Below are positions 1 through 6,449 of a stretch of 10,680 nt of DNA, piece after piece. The translations under genes and the position numbers were made by a program. The stretch lies in contig PBZZ01000126.1 in NCBI GenBank assembly GCA_002730365.1, positions 1 through 10,680 of the forward strand. The letters run 5' to 3'. The notes under the pieces are model-generated. The model was not told where the DNA came from, did no database searches, and was given only the letters and a program-made list of their open reading frames with translations. Source of the DNA: Deltaproteobacteria bacterium (GTDB taxonomy: Bacteria > SAR324 > NAC60-12). Positions within the stretch are counted from its first letter, which is position 1; every line of letters starts with the position of its first letter.

Positions 1-509
1 CGTAGGGTTTGAGCTCGCGGTCGTTCTTTCGCAGTGCTGTTATTGCGACGTCGGATAGTGACTCGATCCTTGGGAGGCGGAGGCTGTTGCTCTGCGGTCG
101 CTAGTGCCTGTTCAAATCCATCCGCAGGCTCTGGCTGCTCAGTTTGGCGCTTCAGGTTAACGACTTCTGTAGGTTCGTCTTTTGGTGCAGGAGCAAAATT
201 TCCCTGTTTGCGTTCGTTTTGTTCCAGGTTCTCGCGAAAGCGTGCGAAGACAGAGCTGTCCAAGCCTGTAAAGGTTTCGGTACTTCTAGAAGATACTGAT
301 TTCGGAGCTACTCTAGGTGATTCATTCGCGAAGGAGGCTGTTTGAGAAAAACTGGCGGAGACAACCTCCGTGTTGCGTCGCAGGATCCAGAGCAGCATCA
401 TGAGCAGGATCCAGAGAGCAGCGGCTGCAAGAGTCAATTCCATGGAATGCTGGGTAGCAACCATGATTGCAACGGCGGCGAGGGTAGTGATGATTAGGTA
501 AGCCTTCAT
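1..509 (-). CDS. Membrane-anchored protein of unknown function, partial (C-terminus beyond window)
   Basis: The frame is open from the ATG at 507-509 to the left edge without a stop, giving 169 complete codons. I do not recognise the family. The N-terminus (MKAYLIITTLAAVAIMV) begins a first hydrophobic segment at about residues 4-19, and a second spans about 25-43 (rich in L, M, W). The stop-transfer RRN follows at 44-46. The rest is polar and looks disordered, with many S, T, E, Q and P, a PPPP run and a basic patch (IRRR) near the edge. The likely topology is a two-helix hairpin with a long cytoplasmic tail. It starts 46 bp after the era stop on the same strand with no promoter visible between them, so co-transcription with era is likely. 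No clear Shine-Dalgarno precedes the ATG. The frame is well supported because it has no stop and the composition is sensible; function is unknown. Confidence 0.72.
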   Translation of the reverse strand, partial: MKAYLIITTLAAVAIMVATQHSMELTLAAAALWILLMMLLWILRRNTEVVSASFSQTASFANESPRVAPKSVSSRSTETFTGLDSSVFARFRENLEQNERKQGNFAPAPKDEPTEVVNLKRQTEQPEPADGFEQALATAEQQPPPPKDRVTIRRRNNSTAKERPRAQTL

Positions 510-555
510 CGTTGCTCAGTTGAAAGGAACGGCAGATTTCAAGACAGTCTCGGGT

Positions 556-1494
556 TTATTCTATCCCGAAAGCCTGCAGATAATGTTCATGGCGACTCCA
601 CTGCTTAAGTACTCGAACTTGTAGCGACAAATAGACTGATTGTCCCAGCAGAGTCTCAATACGTTGTCGGGCAGCGGTCCCGATTTTTTTCAATTGTTGG
701 CCCTTGTGGCCGATGATGATCCCCTTTTGCGATTCACGCTCGACGATGATGTTAGCAACAATGTGCAACCGCTTGGGAGTTTCTTCAAAAGATTCCACCT
801 GAACGGCGACAGAATAGGGAAGTTCCTGTTGCAGGTGACGGAAGAGTTGTTCGCGTACCAATTCTCCACAGAGGAATCGCTCCGAGGCATCAGTCAGTTG
901 GTCTTCTGCAAAGAAAAATGGATTTTCTGGCAGGCGCTTCAGCAGCAATTCCCAGAGACGCTCTAGATTATGCGACTTGAGCGCAGAGATCGGAATCAGT
1001 TCTGCGAATTCTGCGAGTTTTCGATAGCGTTCCAGGCTTTGCAGAACCGTCTCGTAGGGAAGGCCGTCAATCTTGTTGATCGCCAGGATCGTGTTACTGG
1101 CTCGACCTTGCAGGTGCTGTAGGACCAGTTGGTCTTCAGCAGGGACATCTTGTCCGGGACGCAGAGGTTCAACAAGCATCAAGTTGAAGTCGGTCTCCTG
1201 CAGCGTCTCAACAGCGTAACTCACCATCTTTTGGTTCATGACACGACTGGAGGTGTGGATGCCAGGAGTGTCGATGAAGATCAGTTGTGATGAACCAATG
1301 GTGCGGATGCCCAGTAGTCGATTGCGGGTAGTCTGTGGTTTGTTTGCTGTGATTGCTAGTTTCTGTCCAATCAGACGATTGAGTAGGGTGGACTTGCCTA
1401 CATTTGGACGGCCAATCAGGCCAATGAAGCCAGCGCGGGTCAGGGAGTCCTGACCACCAGCCGAAGGAGCTGCAGTAGGAGCGAAGGTGATCAT
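556..1494 (-). CDS. era: GTPase Era, ribosome small-subunit assembly factor
   Basis: Era is a GTPase that binds the 3' end of 16S rRNA and acts in 30S subunit maturation, at the ribosome and inner membrane. The 312 residues show the full G-motif series: G1 GRPNVGKST (28-36), QTTR in the G2 region (54-57), G3 DTPG (75-78), G4 NKID (140-143) and G5 SAL (170-172). The C-terminal KH domain carries the GxxG loop as GHKG (262-265). The stretch around LPYSVAVQVESFEE (225-238), at the start of the KH region, is typical of Era. Length is close to the usual ~300; the surplus is an Ala/Pro-rich leader of about 20 residues before the G domain. The ATG at 1494 is the first possible start, since an in-frame TGA lies 8 codons upstream, and no later ATG or GTG precedes G1. 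No clear Shine-Dalgarno is seen. A promoter lies in the gap upstream. Confidence 0.97.
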   Translation of the reverse strand: MITFAPTAAPSAGGQDSLTRAGFIGLIGRPNVGKSTLLNRLIGQKLAITANKPQTTRNRLLGIRTIGSSQLIFIDTPGIHTSSRVMNQKMVSYAVETLQETDFNLMLVEPLRPGQDVPAEDQLVLQHLQGRASNTILAINKIDGLPYETVLQSLERYRKLAEFAELIPISALKSHNLERLWELLLKRLPENPFFFAEDQLTDASERFLCGELVREQLFRHLQQELPYSVAVQVESFEETPKRLHIVANIIVERESQKGIIIGHKGQQLKKIGTAARQRIETLLGQSVYLSLQVRVLKQWSRHEHYLQAFGIE

Positions 1495-1543
1495 GCGCAG
1501 GAAACGAGGGTTGTTTCAGTGCAAAATTGTAAAAAAAGAGAGG

Positions 1544-1571
1544 ATTATAACGATCTGTTGCTGGGTTGCAA
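1544..1571 (-). promoter_or_regulatory. Predicted sigma70-type promoter of era
   Basis: On the minus strand a perfect -10 hexamer TATAAT (1544-1549) is preceded by a 16-bp spacer and TTGCAA (1566-1571, 4 of 6 matches to TTGACA). It lies in the 81-bp gap between the stop of the upstream membrane-protein gene and the era ATG, and would give a leader of about 40 nt. The -35 begins only 4 bp past the upstream stop codon. This suggests era is transcribed independently, with or without read-through from the upstream operon. Confidence 0.6.
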
Positions 1572-1575
1572 GGTC

Positions 1576-2436
1576 TTACTTCGGGATTTTTTCAGAGAGT
1601 GGTTCCAAGTGCCAGCGCCAGGCAATCAGTGCAGCGAAAATTGCCTGACGAATCAGACCGCCACTGACCTGGTCGAACAGAAGGGTTGGTGGAACTTGTT
1701 GGAAGTAGACAAAGGCGGGGGTGAATTCAGCCACAACAAAGAGGAGTGAGGTGAGTACAATCCAGAGTTCCAGGGGTTGACGGGTCAGGGTCAAGCAGAC
1801 AGGCAGGAGCACCAGCAGCAGCAACCAGCCCCGTAGTAGCAGGAAGCCCAGCTTGACTTCGATAGAGGTTGGTGGAAGTAGCAGGAAAGACTGCAGTTGG
1901 GTCCACCAGGAAGACAACTCCCAGTTGGCCTGAATCAGTGCTTGTGTACCCAGGAATAGCATAACGTAGACAACTCCTAGCCAGAGCATTTCGAGCAGGC
2001 GTTGCCGACCGAGGAGTCCTTGGCGCAGTCTGCGACCCAGCCGGTTCCAGTCAAGCAAGCGTTGTGCAGGAGGTAGCAGCCAGGGAGCGACCAGTGCTAC
2101 CAACAGGGCGGCACCAAATTCTCCCAACAAGAGCCCTTGCGTCACTTCATCCATTGGGGTGCCCAGGACCATTCCTTCCAGCAGCTTTCCAGTGGGGCCA
2201 ATGCCCAGCAGCAGCAGTAGGATGACTACGGTACCAACACTACGGGTCCAGAAGATTGGTTTGACAACGGGACGCAGGGTGAAGCCGAGCAACACCCCTG
2301 CGAGAAAGAGCAGGTTGAAATCGAAGAGAGCAACTTGTTCCGGCAAAAATAAGAACAGTAGCCCCATTCGTGCCAAGGCATAGGCAGCTCCTAGAGCCGT
2401 CGGAGCAACGTACTTACCAAGACCAGATTCGTTCAC
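1576..2436 (-). CDS. Polytopic membrane protein of unknown function
   Basis: This 286-residue protein is strongly hydrophobic, with about seven or eight membrane helices: roughly residues 11-31, 39-56, 65-82, 100-121, 147-168, 195-217, 222-244 and 258-273. A positively charged loop at about 132-146 (RLGRRLRQGLLGRQR) lies between the fourth and fifth helices and should be cytoplasmic. The last dozen residues are polar and likely cytoplasmic. I see no transporter signature or catalytic motif and do not recognise the family. The start is a GTG; GAGGGGG (2438-2444) lies directly before it and overlaps the stop of the upstream small gene, leaving a gap of 6 bp. The next in-frame ATG (residue 24) would delete most of the first helix. 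It appears to be the last gene of the five-gene operon before the era promoter. Confidence 0.85.
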   Translation of the reverse strand: MNESGLGKYVAPTALGAAYALARMGLLFLFLPEQVALFDFNLLFLAGVLLGFTLRPVVKPIFWTRSVGTVVILLLLLGIGPTGKLLEGMVLGTPMDEVTQGLLLGEFGAALLVALVAPWLLPPAQRLLDWNRLGRRLRQGLLGRQRLLEMLWLGVVYVMLFLGTQALIQANWELSSWWTQLQSFLLLPPTSIEVKLGFLLLRGWLLLLVLLPVCLTLTRQPLELWIVLTSLLFVVAEFTPAFVYFQQVPPTLLFDQVSGGLIRQAIFAALIAWRWHLEPLSEKIPK

Positions 2437-2442
2437 ACCCCC

Positions 2443-2700
2443 TCAGCGTCGCTTACCGCCCTGATGAACCTGAAACCTTGGCTTAGGCCGAGAGCGAGGC
2501 GCTTGCAGTGCTGGAAAGATTTCACTCCAGTAGACTCCAATCCCCCAGCCAAGAAAGGCCCCAACCACAGGAGTCAGGATTGGGTCTCCTCCTGGAATCC
2601 ATGAATATCCCCAATAGCCGGCTGCTGTGCCAAGGACGATACCAATGCGCACATAGTTGTTCTGAAAGAGCAGGTAAACGATGGCCCAAATTCGTTGCAT
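2443..2700 (-). CDS. Small two-helix membrane protein, 85 residues, unknown function
   Basis: The frame stays open further upstream to a GTG at 2796, but the ATG at 2700 is the better start. It lies 7 bp after the stop of the preceding gene, and the upstream extension only re-reads that gene in another frame. The product begins MQRIWAIVYLLFQNNYVRIG. It has two hydrophobic, glycine-rich segments (about 18-35 and 41-58) joined by a short WIPGGDP turn, then a basic tail with many Pro, Arg and Lys residues ending GGKRR. A helical hairpin with a cytoplasmic basic tail is the likely structure. I do not recognise the family. Tight packing with both neighbours suggests it is made together with the downstream polytopic membrane protein and may act with it; this is inferred from position only. 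Confidence 0.75.
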   Translation of the reverse strand: MQRIWAIVYLLFQNNYVRIGIVLGTAAGYWGYSWIPGGDPILTPVVGAFLGWGIGVYWSEIFPALQAPRSRPKPRFQVHQGGKRR

Positions 2701-2707
2701 TGTTGTC

Positions 2708-2890
2708 TCAGTGCGGAGGGAGAACAGAGAAATCGAGGACCTGGCCCTCGAGATTGAGATGAACTTTGAAGCGGATTGGCCGACAGCAGACCTCACAGTC
2801 TTCGATCGTGTCCAACTCTACCTCCGAAGGATCCAGTAGGATAGAGATACGTTGCCAACAATAGGGGCAATCGAAGAATTGTTCAATCAT
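2708..2890 (-). CDS. CPXCG-type cysteine-rich small protein (probable zinc ribbon)
   Basis: This 60-residue protein has two cysteine clusters, CPYC (residues 8-11) and CEVCCRPI (Cys 32, 35, 36). An acidic linker ends in TIED just before the second cluster. The arrangement CPYC, about 20 residues, then E-D-C-x-V-C-C-x-P-I is that of the CPXCG-motif cysteine-rich family (Pfam Cys_rich_CPXG), small bacterial proteins of unknown function presumed to bind zinc. The residue after the first pair is Trp, where the motif usually has Gly. Its ATG overlaps the stop of the upstream J-domain gene by 4 bp (ATGA), so translation is probably coupled. The family match rests on motif recognition; the biochemical role is not known. 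Confidence 0.88.
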   Translation of the reverse strand: MIEQFFDCPYCWQRISILLDPSEVELDTIEDCEVCCRPIRFKVHLNLEGQVLDFSVLPPH

Positions 2891-5244
2891 GAACGTGCCT
2901 GTTGTTGCTGATCATAGCGCTTGCGTTGTTCTTCGTGAACCAGCACTTCATAGGCTTCACCAAGCAGTCGGGTCATTGATTCAGCTTGCTGACGAATCCA
3001 GTCGAATTCAGCATTTTGATGTCGGTCTGGATGGTATTCTTTCAGCTTCTCGTGATAAGCCTTCCGAATTTCACTGACTGTTGCCTTTGGAGAAATACCC
3101 AGGAGTTCGTAATAATTTTGCCCGATGGCAGAGGTTCGTGAAGAGCCAGGCTGTTGCCGTTTCTGTTGTTTTGATTGTTGTTGCCGGCGTTGTTGTTCTT
3201 CTGCACGCTGGCTTGTGCGGGCCCGGACGTAGAAGCGCAGGCTGCGCAGGGTTTGCTGGATGAACAGGAGTTTTCCCGCCAGTTGTCGTAAGGGAGCCTG
3301 CTTTTCCAGTGCTTGTCGCTCGATCAGGTTGATCTCAGCTTCAAAGTCAACCAGCCGCATAGCGTGCTGACGTTCTGTGTCCTTGCGCTGCGCCAGCCGC
3401 AACAACTCTCGGGTCTTCCGTAGGGTTTCCTGAAAGTGTTGTTCATCCAGGGCTCGTTGTTCAGCGAACTTGCGTTGTTCTTCCGCTTGCGCTGCAGCTT
3501 GTGCTTCTGCGTAGACTCTTGCACGAGCTTGCTGTCGTGGATCTTCCTGAGACATCCAGCCCGCGATACGTTCCCTGTATTTCCAAACAAACCAGCCTAG
3601 CAATCCTCCAACAAGCAACAGCATCAGCAGGACTACCAGCAGAACCAGGCGTGCATTGGTTTGCTTGGCTTCAATTTCTTCGAGTAGTGACTGAACCTGT
3701 GAGTTGTTTGGATCTTGTTCAAGCGCCATCAGCAGAAAAGTTCGAGCACCTTCCCAGTTTTGGGAACGCATTTCCTGCTCAGCACTCTGAACCCGCAACT
3801 GTACTCGGATTTGTTGTTCGGCCAGAGCCAGTTGGCGTCGTGCCTCCATGTAAAGTGGACTGTCCTTGGGAACCTGCTTGAATTGGGAAATGGCGGCATC
3901 GTACTCTCCGTTTTTGAGTAGTTGCTCTCCCTTGCCAAGTTGAATTTCCTGCTCTTGCTGCTGCATCCGTTCCCGCACGGCGAGGGCTTCTGTATTTTGA
4001 GGGTCAATACGTAGGATGTCCCCCAGCAGTCTTTCGGCTCGCAGCCAATCCTTTTCCCGTTCTGCATTACGCAACTGTTCCACTTGCAATTCGAGCGAAG
4101 ACGGTCCCGTGCTGGTTTCGGTTGCTTTTGAAGTTGCTAGGGCAACCGGAGTGTCCAGTTGGTTGCGATAGCGCCGAGCGGTTTCGTTGGCACCACGATC
4201 CTGCAACTGACGGATGTATTCTTCTGGACTCTGATGTTCCTTGGTCTCAAACAATTGAACGCTATCATAATCTGCACTGGCCAGGTAGGCTCCGGTAGGA
4301 CTCCGTGCAATGCTACCAGCGTTGTAAAGCAAAAGTTGTTGTTGTTCTGTGCCTTCTCGATTAAAGATGTGCGCCTTGGTAGTGTCTCCCTCTGTTGAGA
4401 TGACCGCGAGTTTGTCGCCTGGCAGCGGTAGCAATCGCTCTGGCTTGGACTGGTTGGAAAGTTCTAATTCAGGACGGTGCTCTTGCAGGCGGGACTCCGA
4501 ATTACCCCAGAGCAGGTTACGTTCTTCGTCGATCGAAACTAGTTGTTGGTCTGTCGAGAAGTGGAAATCCACCGGAGGCAGCAAGTGGTAATCAAGCGGA
4601 GGCAACACCTGTTGGCGTTGAGAATCCACCAAACGAATTCCAGTTTGATTGGCATGGCTGATTGCAATGCGTTGCTCGTTAGGGCTAAAAGCAAAGTGCT
4701 TCAGAGGCTGATCAGTCTTTTCACCTGTCCAGAGTAAGCGCGAGGAGTAGGGTGGTTGTGCATCAAGTTCGTAGAGTTGCTGTCCCTCACTCCAGCGTAG
4801 CAGATCTTTCTGTTGACTAAAGTCGGCCTGTCCTACCGGTTGCTGAACAGTTCTTTCCCAGATGCGTTGCTGCAGAGCAGGCAATTCTGCATCACGACCA
4901 GGCAGATCATCGACTTGCCAGAGTTCGAGTCGTTTGTCTCCTCCCACGAACAGTTGTCGCCGATTTGGATCAAAGCTGAGGTGGGTCAGATCATTGCTAG
5001 CAGAGCGCAGGTTGCCTAGAATTCGACCACTACGTCGGTCACGGAATTCCACAACAGTGTCATCACCATCTTGCATTCCCAAGGCAAGGATTGCTTCGTC
5101 GGCACTGATGGCCAATTGGCGCACAGGACGCTCAGAGCGGATTTCCTGTCGCAGCTGTAGGAAGTCCTGATTCCCCAGAGCAAGCAGAGGCAGAGTCAGT
5201 CCAAACAGTAAGGCCAGGATGATCAATAGACGAGATGGCGGCAT
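2887..5244 (-). CDS. Membrane-bound J-domain protein with propeller-like and TPR-like exported region
   Basis: This 785-residue mosaic, in order, has a signal peptide or signal anchor (1-24, hydrophobic run ending LLALG); a region of WD40-like blades (about 41-334, with repeats such as LSFDPNRRQLFVGG and FAFSPNEQRIAIS); TPR-like helical repeats (about 386-528, with WLRAERLLGDILRIDPQN and NWEGARTFLLMALEQDPNN); one strong transmembrane helix (533-554); a long charged coiled coil (about 565-680); a Gln-rich linker (682-699); and a C-terminal J domain (710-778) with NYYELLGISPKATVSEIRKA and an intact HPD (738-740). The J domain should stimulate a cytoplasmic DnaK-type Hsp70, while the propeller and TPR parts should lie outside. 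There is no Gly/Phe region or zinc finger, so it is not DnaJ itself. I chose the ATG at 5244 because the frame upstream offers only a TTG inside the preceding gene. The gap to that gene is 10 bp. Client and role are unknown. Confidence 0.88.
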   Translation of the reverse strand: MPPSRLLIILALLFGLTLPLLALGNQDFLQLRQEIRSERPVRQLAISADEAILALGMQDGDDTVVEFRDRRSGRILGNLRSASNDLTHLSFDPNRRQLFVGGDKRLELWQVDDLPGRDAELPALQQRIWERTVQQPVGQADFSQQKDLLRWSEGQQLYELDAQPPYSSRLLWTGEKTDQPLKHFAFSPNEQRIAISHANQTGIRLVDSQRQQVLPPLDYHLLPPVDFHFSTDQQLVSIDEERNLLWGNSESRLQEHRPELELSNQSKPERLLPLPGDKLAVISTEGDTTKAHIFNREGTEQQQLLLYNAGSIARSPTGAYLASADYDSVQLFETKEHQSPEEYIRQLQDRGANETARRYRNQLDTPVALATSKATETSTGPSSLELQVEQLRNAEREKDWLRAERLLGDILRIDPQNTEALAVRERMQQQEQEIQLGKGEQLLKNGEYDAAISQFKQVPKDSPLYMEARRQLALAEQQIRVQLRVQSAEQEMRSQNWEGARTFLLMALEQDPNNSQVQSLLEEIEAKQTNARLVLLVVLLMLLLVGGLLGWFVWKYRERIAGWMSQEDPRQQARARVYAEAQAAAQAEEQRKFAEQRALDEQHFQETLRKTRELLRLAQRKDTERQHAMRLVDFEAEINLIERQALEKQAPLRQLAGKLLFIQQTLRSLRFYVRARTSQRAEEQQRRQQQSKQQKRQQPGSSRTSAIGQNYYELLGISPKATVSEIRKAYHEKLKEYHPDRHQNAEFDWIRQQAESMTRLLGEAYEVLVHEEQRKRYDQQQQARS
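3148..3201 (-). repeat. Gln-rich low-complexity coding tract
   Basis: CAA/CAG-rich codons in the J-domain gene encode EEQQRRQQQSKQQKRQQP, a flexible linker between the coiled coil and the J domain. It is in frame and imperfect, so it looks like compositional bias rather than a pure microsatellite. Confidence 0.6.
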
Positions 5245-5254
5245 GCGAGATCCA

Positions 5255-6196
5255 TCAGGAATTGCGAAGCAACTCGTCAAAGTAGTGAATCGTGTGACGG
5301 AGACCTTCCTTCAGAGGCACCTTGGGTTCCCAGTCAAGTTGCTCCTTGGCTAGCTGGATGTTTGGTCGGCGGCGACCAGGATCATCTTCACGGGCAGGCT
5401 GATAAGTAATTTGGGAGCGAGAATTGGTCAATTCCAAAACTTGTTCAGCCAATTCTCGAATCGTGAATTCGCCAGGATTGCCCAGATTGATGGGTCCAGG
5501 ACAGTTCTCCTGCTGCATCATTCGCAGGATTCCTTCAATCAGGTCACTGACATAGCAGAAGGAGCGAGTCTGCTGTCCATCACCGTAGAGCACCAGCGGT
5601 TCGCTGCGCAAGGCTGCAACTATAAAGTTACTGACCACTCGCCCGTCTTCCGGATGCATGCGAGGGCCGTAGGTGTTAAAGATGCGAATGATCCGAGTGT
5701 CCACTCCATTTTGACGACGATATTCACTCATTAGAGTCTCAGCGACTCGCTTGCCTTCGTCGTAGCAACTGCGGGGACCAATAGGATTGACAGACCCCCA
5801 GTAGTCTTCGGTTTGAGGATGGACCTCTGGATCTCCATAAATCTCAGAGGTGGATGCCTGTAGGATACGCGCCTTGACCCGCTTTGCCAGCCCGAGCATG
5901 TTGATCGCACCAAGAATGCTTGTCTTGATAGTTTTCACTGGATTGTACTGGTAGTGTACGGGTGAGGCTGGGCAGGCTAGGTTGAAGATCCAATCGACTT
6001 CTAGCAGAATTGGTTCAACCACGTCATGGCGGATGAATTCGAAGTTCCGATTGTCCAACAGATGAGCGATATTGCGCTTGTCGCCGGTGAAAAGATTGTC
6101 CATAGCTAGCACGTCGTGGCCCTGCTGGATCAGTTGTTCGCAGAGGAAGGAGCCAAGAAAGCCGGCACCACCGGTGACTAAAATACTTTTAGACAT
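5255..6196 (-). CDS. uxs: UDP-glucuronate decarboxylase (UDP-xylose synthase), SDR family
   Basis: The protein should convert UDP-glucuronate to UDP-xylose, using tightly bound NAD+, in the cytoplasm, to supply xylose for polysaccharide or glycoconjugate. Its 313 residues match an extended short-chain dehydrogenase: the NAD-binding GGAGFLG (9-15), STSEIYG with the family's Thr and Glu (115-121), and the catalytic pair in YDEGK (Tyr145, Lys149). The run [20 protein letters not shown], then [39 protein letters not shown] and [10 protein letters not shown], is that of UDP-glucuronate decarboxylases rather than GalE or dTDP-glucose dehydratases. It is a free-standing single-domain form without the membrane anchor found in animal enzymes. 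It appears to be the first gene of the minus-strand operon. No Shine-Dalgarno is obvious before its ATG. I see no glycosyltransferase nearby. Confidence 0.93.
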   Translation of the reverse strand: MSKSILVTGGAGFLGSFLCEQLIQQGHDVLAMDNLFTGDKRNIAHLLDNRNFEFIRHDVVEPILLEVDWIFNLACPASPVHYQYNPVKTIKTSILGAINMLGLAKRVKARILQASTSEIYGDPEVHPQTEDYWGSVNPIGPRSCYDEGKRVAETLMSEYRRQNGVDTRIIRIFNTYGPRMHPEDGRVVSNFIVAALRSEPLVLYGDGQQTRSFCYVSDLIEGILRMMQQENCPGPINLGNPGEFTIRELAEQVLELTNSRSQITYQPAREDDPGRRRPNIQLAKEQLDWEPKVPLKEGLRHTIHYFDELLRNS

Positions 6197-6449
6197 GAAG
6201 TTGGATAATGGAGTGTCTTGGGAGATTTCATGAAGGGTCTACCAAAAAGTCCTAAAAGGTAACACAGTGCTGATCAAACTCCAAGTACTGCCGTAACCGC
6301 TGGATTTTCATTGCACCTTAACCCTGCTTTTCGTACTCTTTGGTTTCTAGCAAATTTTGTACTGCGATTTAATTTTTCCCCTTCTGATGGCTGAGGCGTC
6401 CGTGCCGACCGACCAGCTTCATTTCGACCACCTGCTTGCGGAACAAACC
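6197..6449. promoter_or_regulatory. Divergent intergenic control region between uxs and recA
   Basis: These 253 bp separate the two divergent gene blocks and must hold promoters in both directions. For recA there is a fair candidate (listed separately). Toward uxs the best I find is weak: TTGGAG (6279-6284), a 17-bp spacer and TACCTT (6256-6261), both read on the minus strand. GTACT occurs three times, at 6285, 6333 and 6359. An imperfect hairpin-like TTTG-N8-CAAA lies near 6340-6355. I do not see a LexA box of the E. coli (CTGT-N8-ACAG) or Bacillus (GAAC-N4-GTTC) type. The recA-proximal end is an open frame in phase with recA but does not look coding. Confidence 0.6.
6311..6339 (+). promoter_or_regulatory. 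Possible sigma70-type promoter for recA
   Basis: TTGCAC (6311-6316) is followed, after a 17-bp spacer, by TACTCT (6334-6339), which keeps T, A and the final T of the -10 consensus. Position and spacing fit, but the -10 is only moderate. It would give a leader of about 105 nt if recA starts at 6450. The second GTACT repeat overlaps the -10, where a repressor could act; that is speculation. Confidence 0.35.

Noticed and set aside
34..345. Plus-strand open frame opposite the partial membrane protein
   Set aside because: The minus-strand frame is longer, has no stop, starts with credible membrane helices and follows era; the plus-strand product is Ser/Cys/Arg-rich and looks like a shadow.
640..966. 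Plus-strand open frame opposite era
   Set aside because: It is antisense to a well-supported conserved gene and its translation resembles no protein.
1529..1545. T-run on the minus strand (CTCTCTTTTTTTAC) as an intrinsic terminator
   Set aside because: No GC-rich stem precedes it, and it lies downstream of the era -10 hexamer, in the leader.
2701..2796. N-terminal extension of the 85-residue membrane protein from a GTG at 2796
   Set aside because: It overlaps the CPXCG gene in another frame, and the ATG at 2700 sits just after that gene's stop.
3324..4067. Minus-strand open frames in a second phase within the J-domain gene
   Set aside because: They lie wholly within the main frame, have no domain signature and are biased in composition by the host codons.
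5245..5280. TTG start giving the J-domain protein 12 extra residues
   Set aside because: It lies inside the uxs coding end. The ATG at 5244 gives a clean signal peptide and a 10-bp gap.
6340..6355. TTTG-N8-CAAA inverted repeat as a Leptospira-type LexA site
   Set aside because: The spacer is 8 rather than the 5 of that motif, and the arms are only 4 bp.
6357..6449. RecA extension from the TTG at 6357 or the ATG at 6387
   Set aside because: The extra residues have no counterpart in known RecAs, and neither start has a Shine-Dalgarno.
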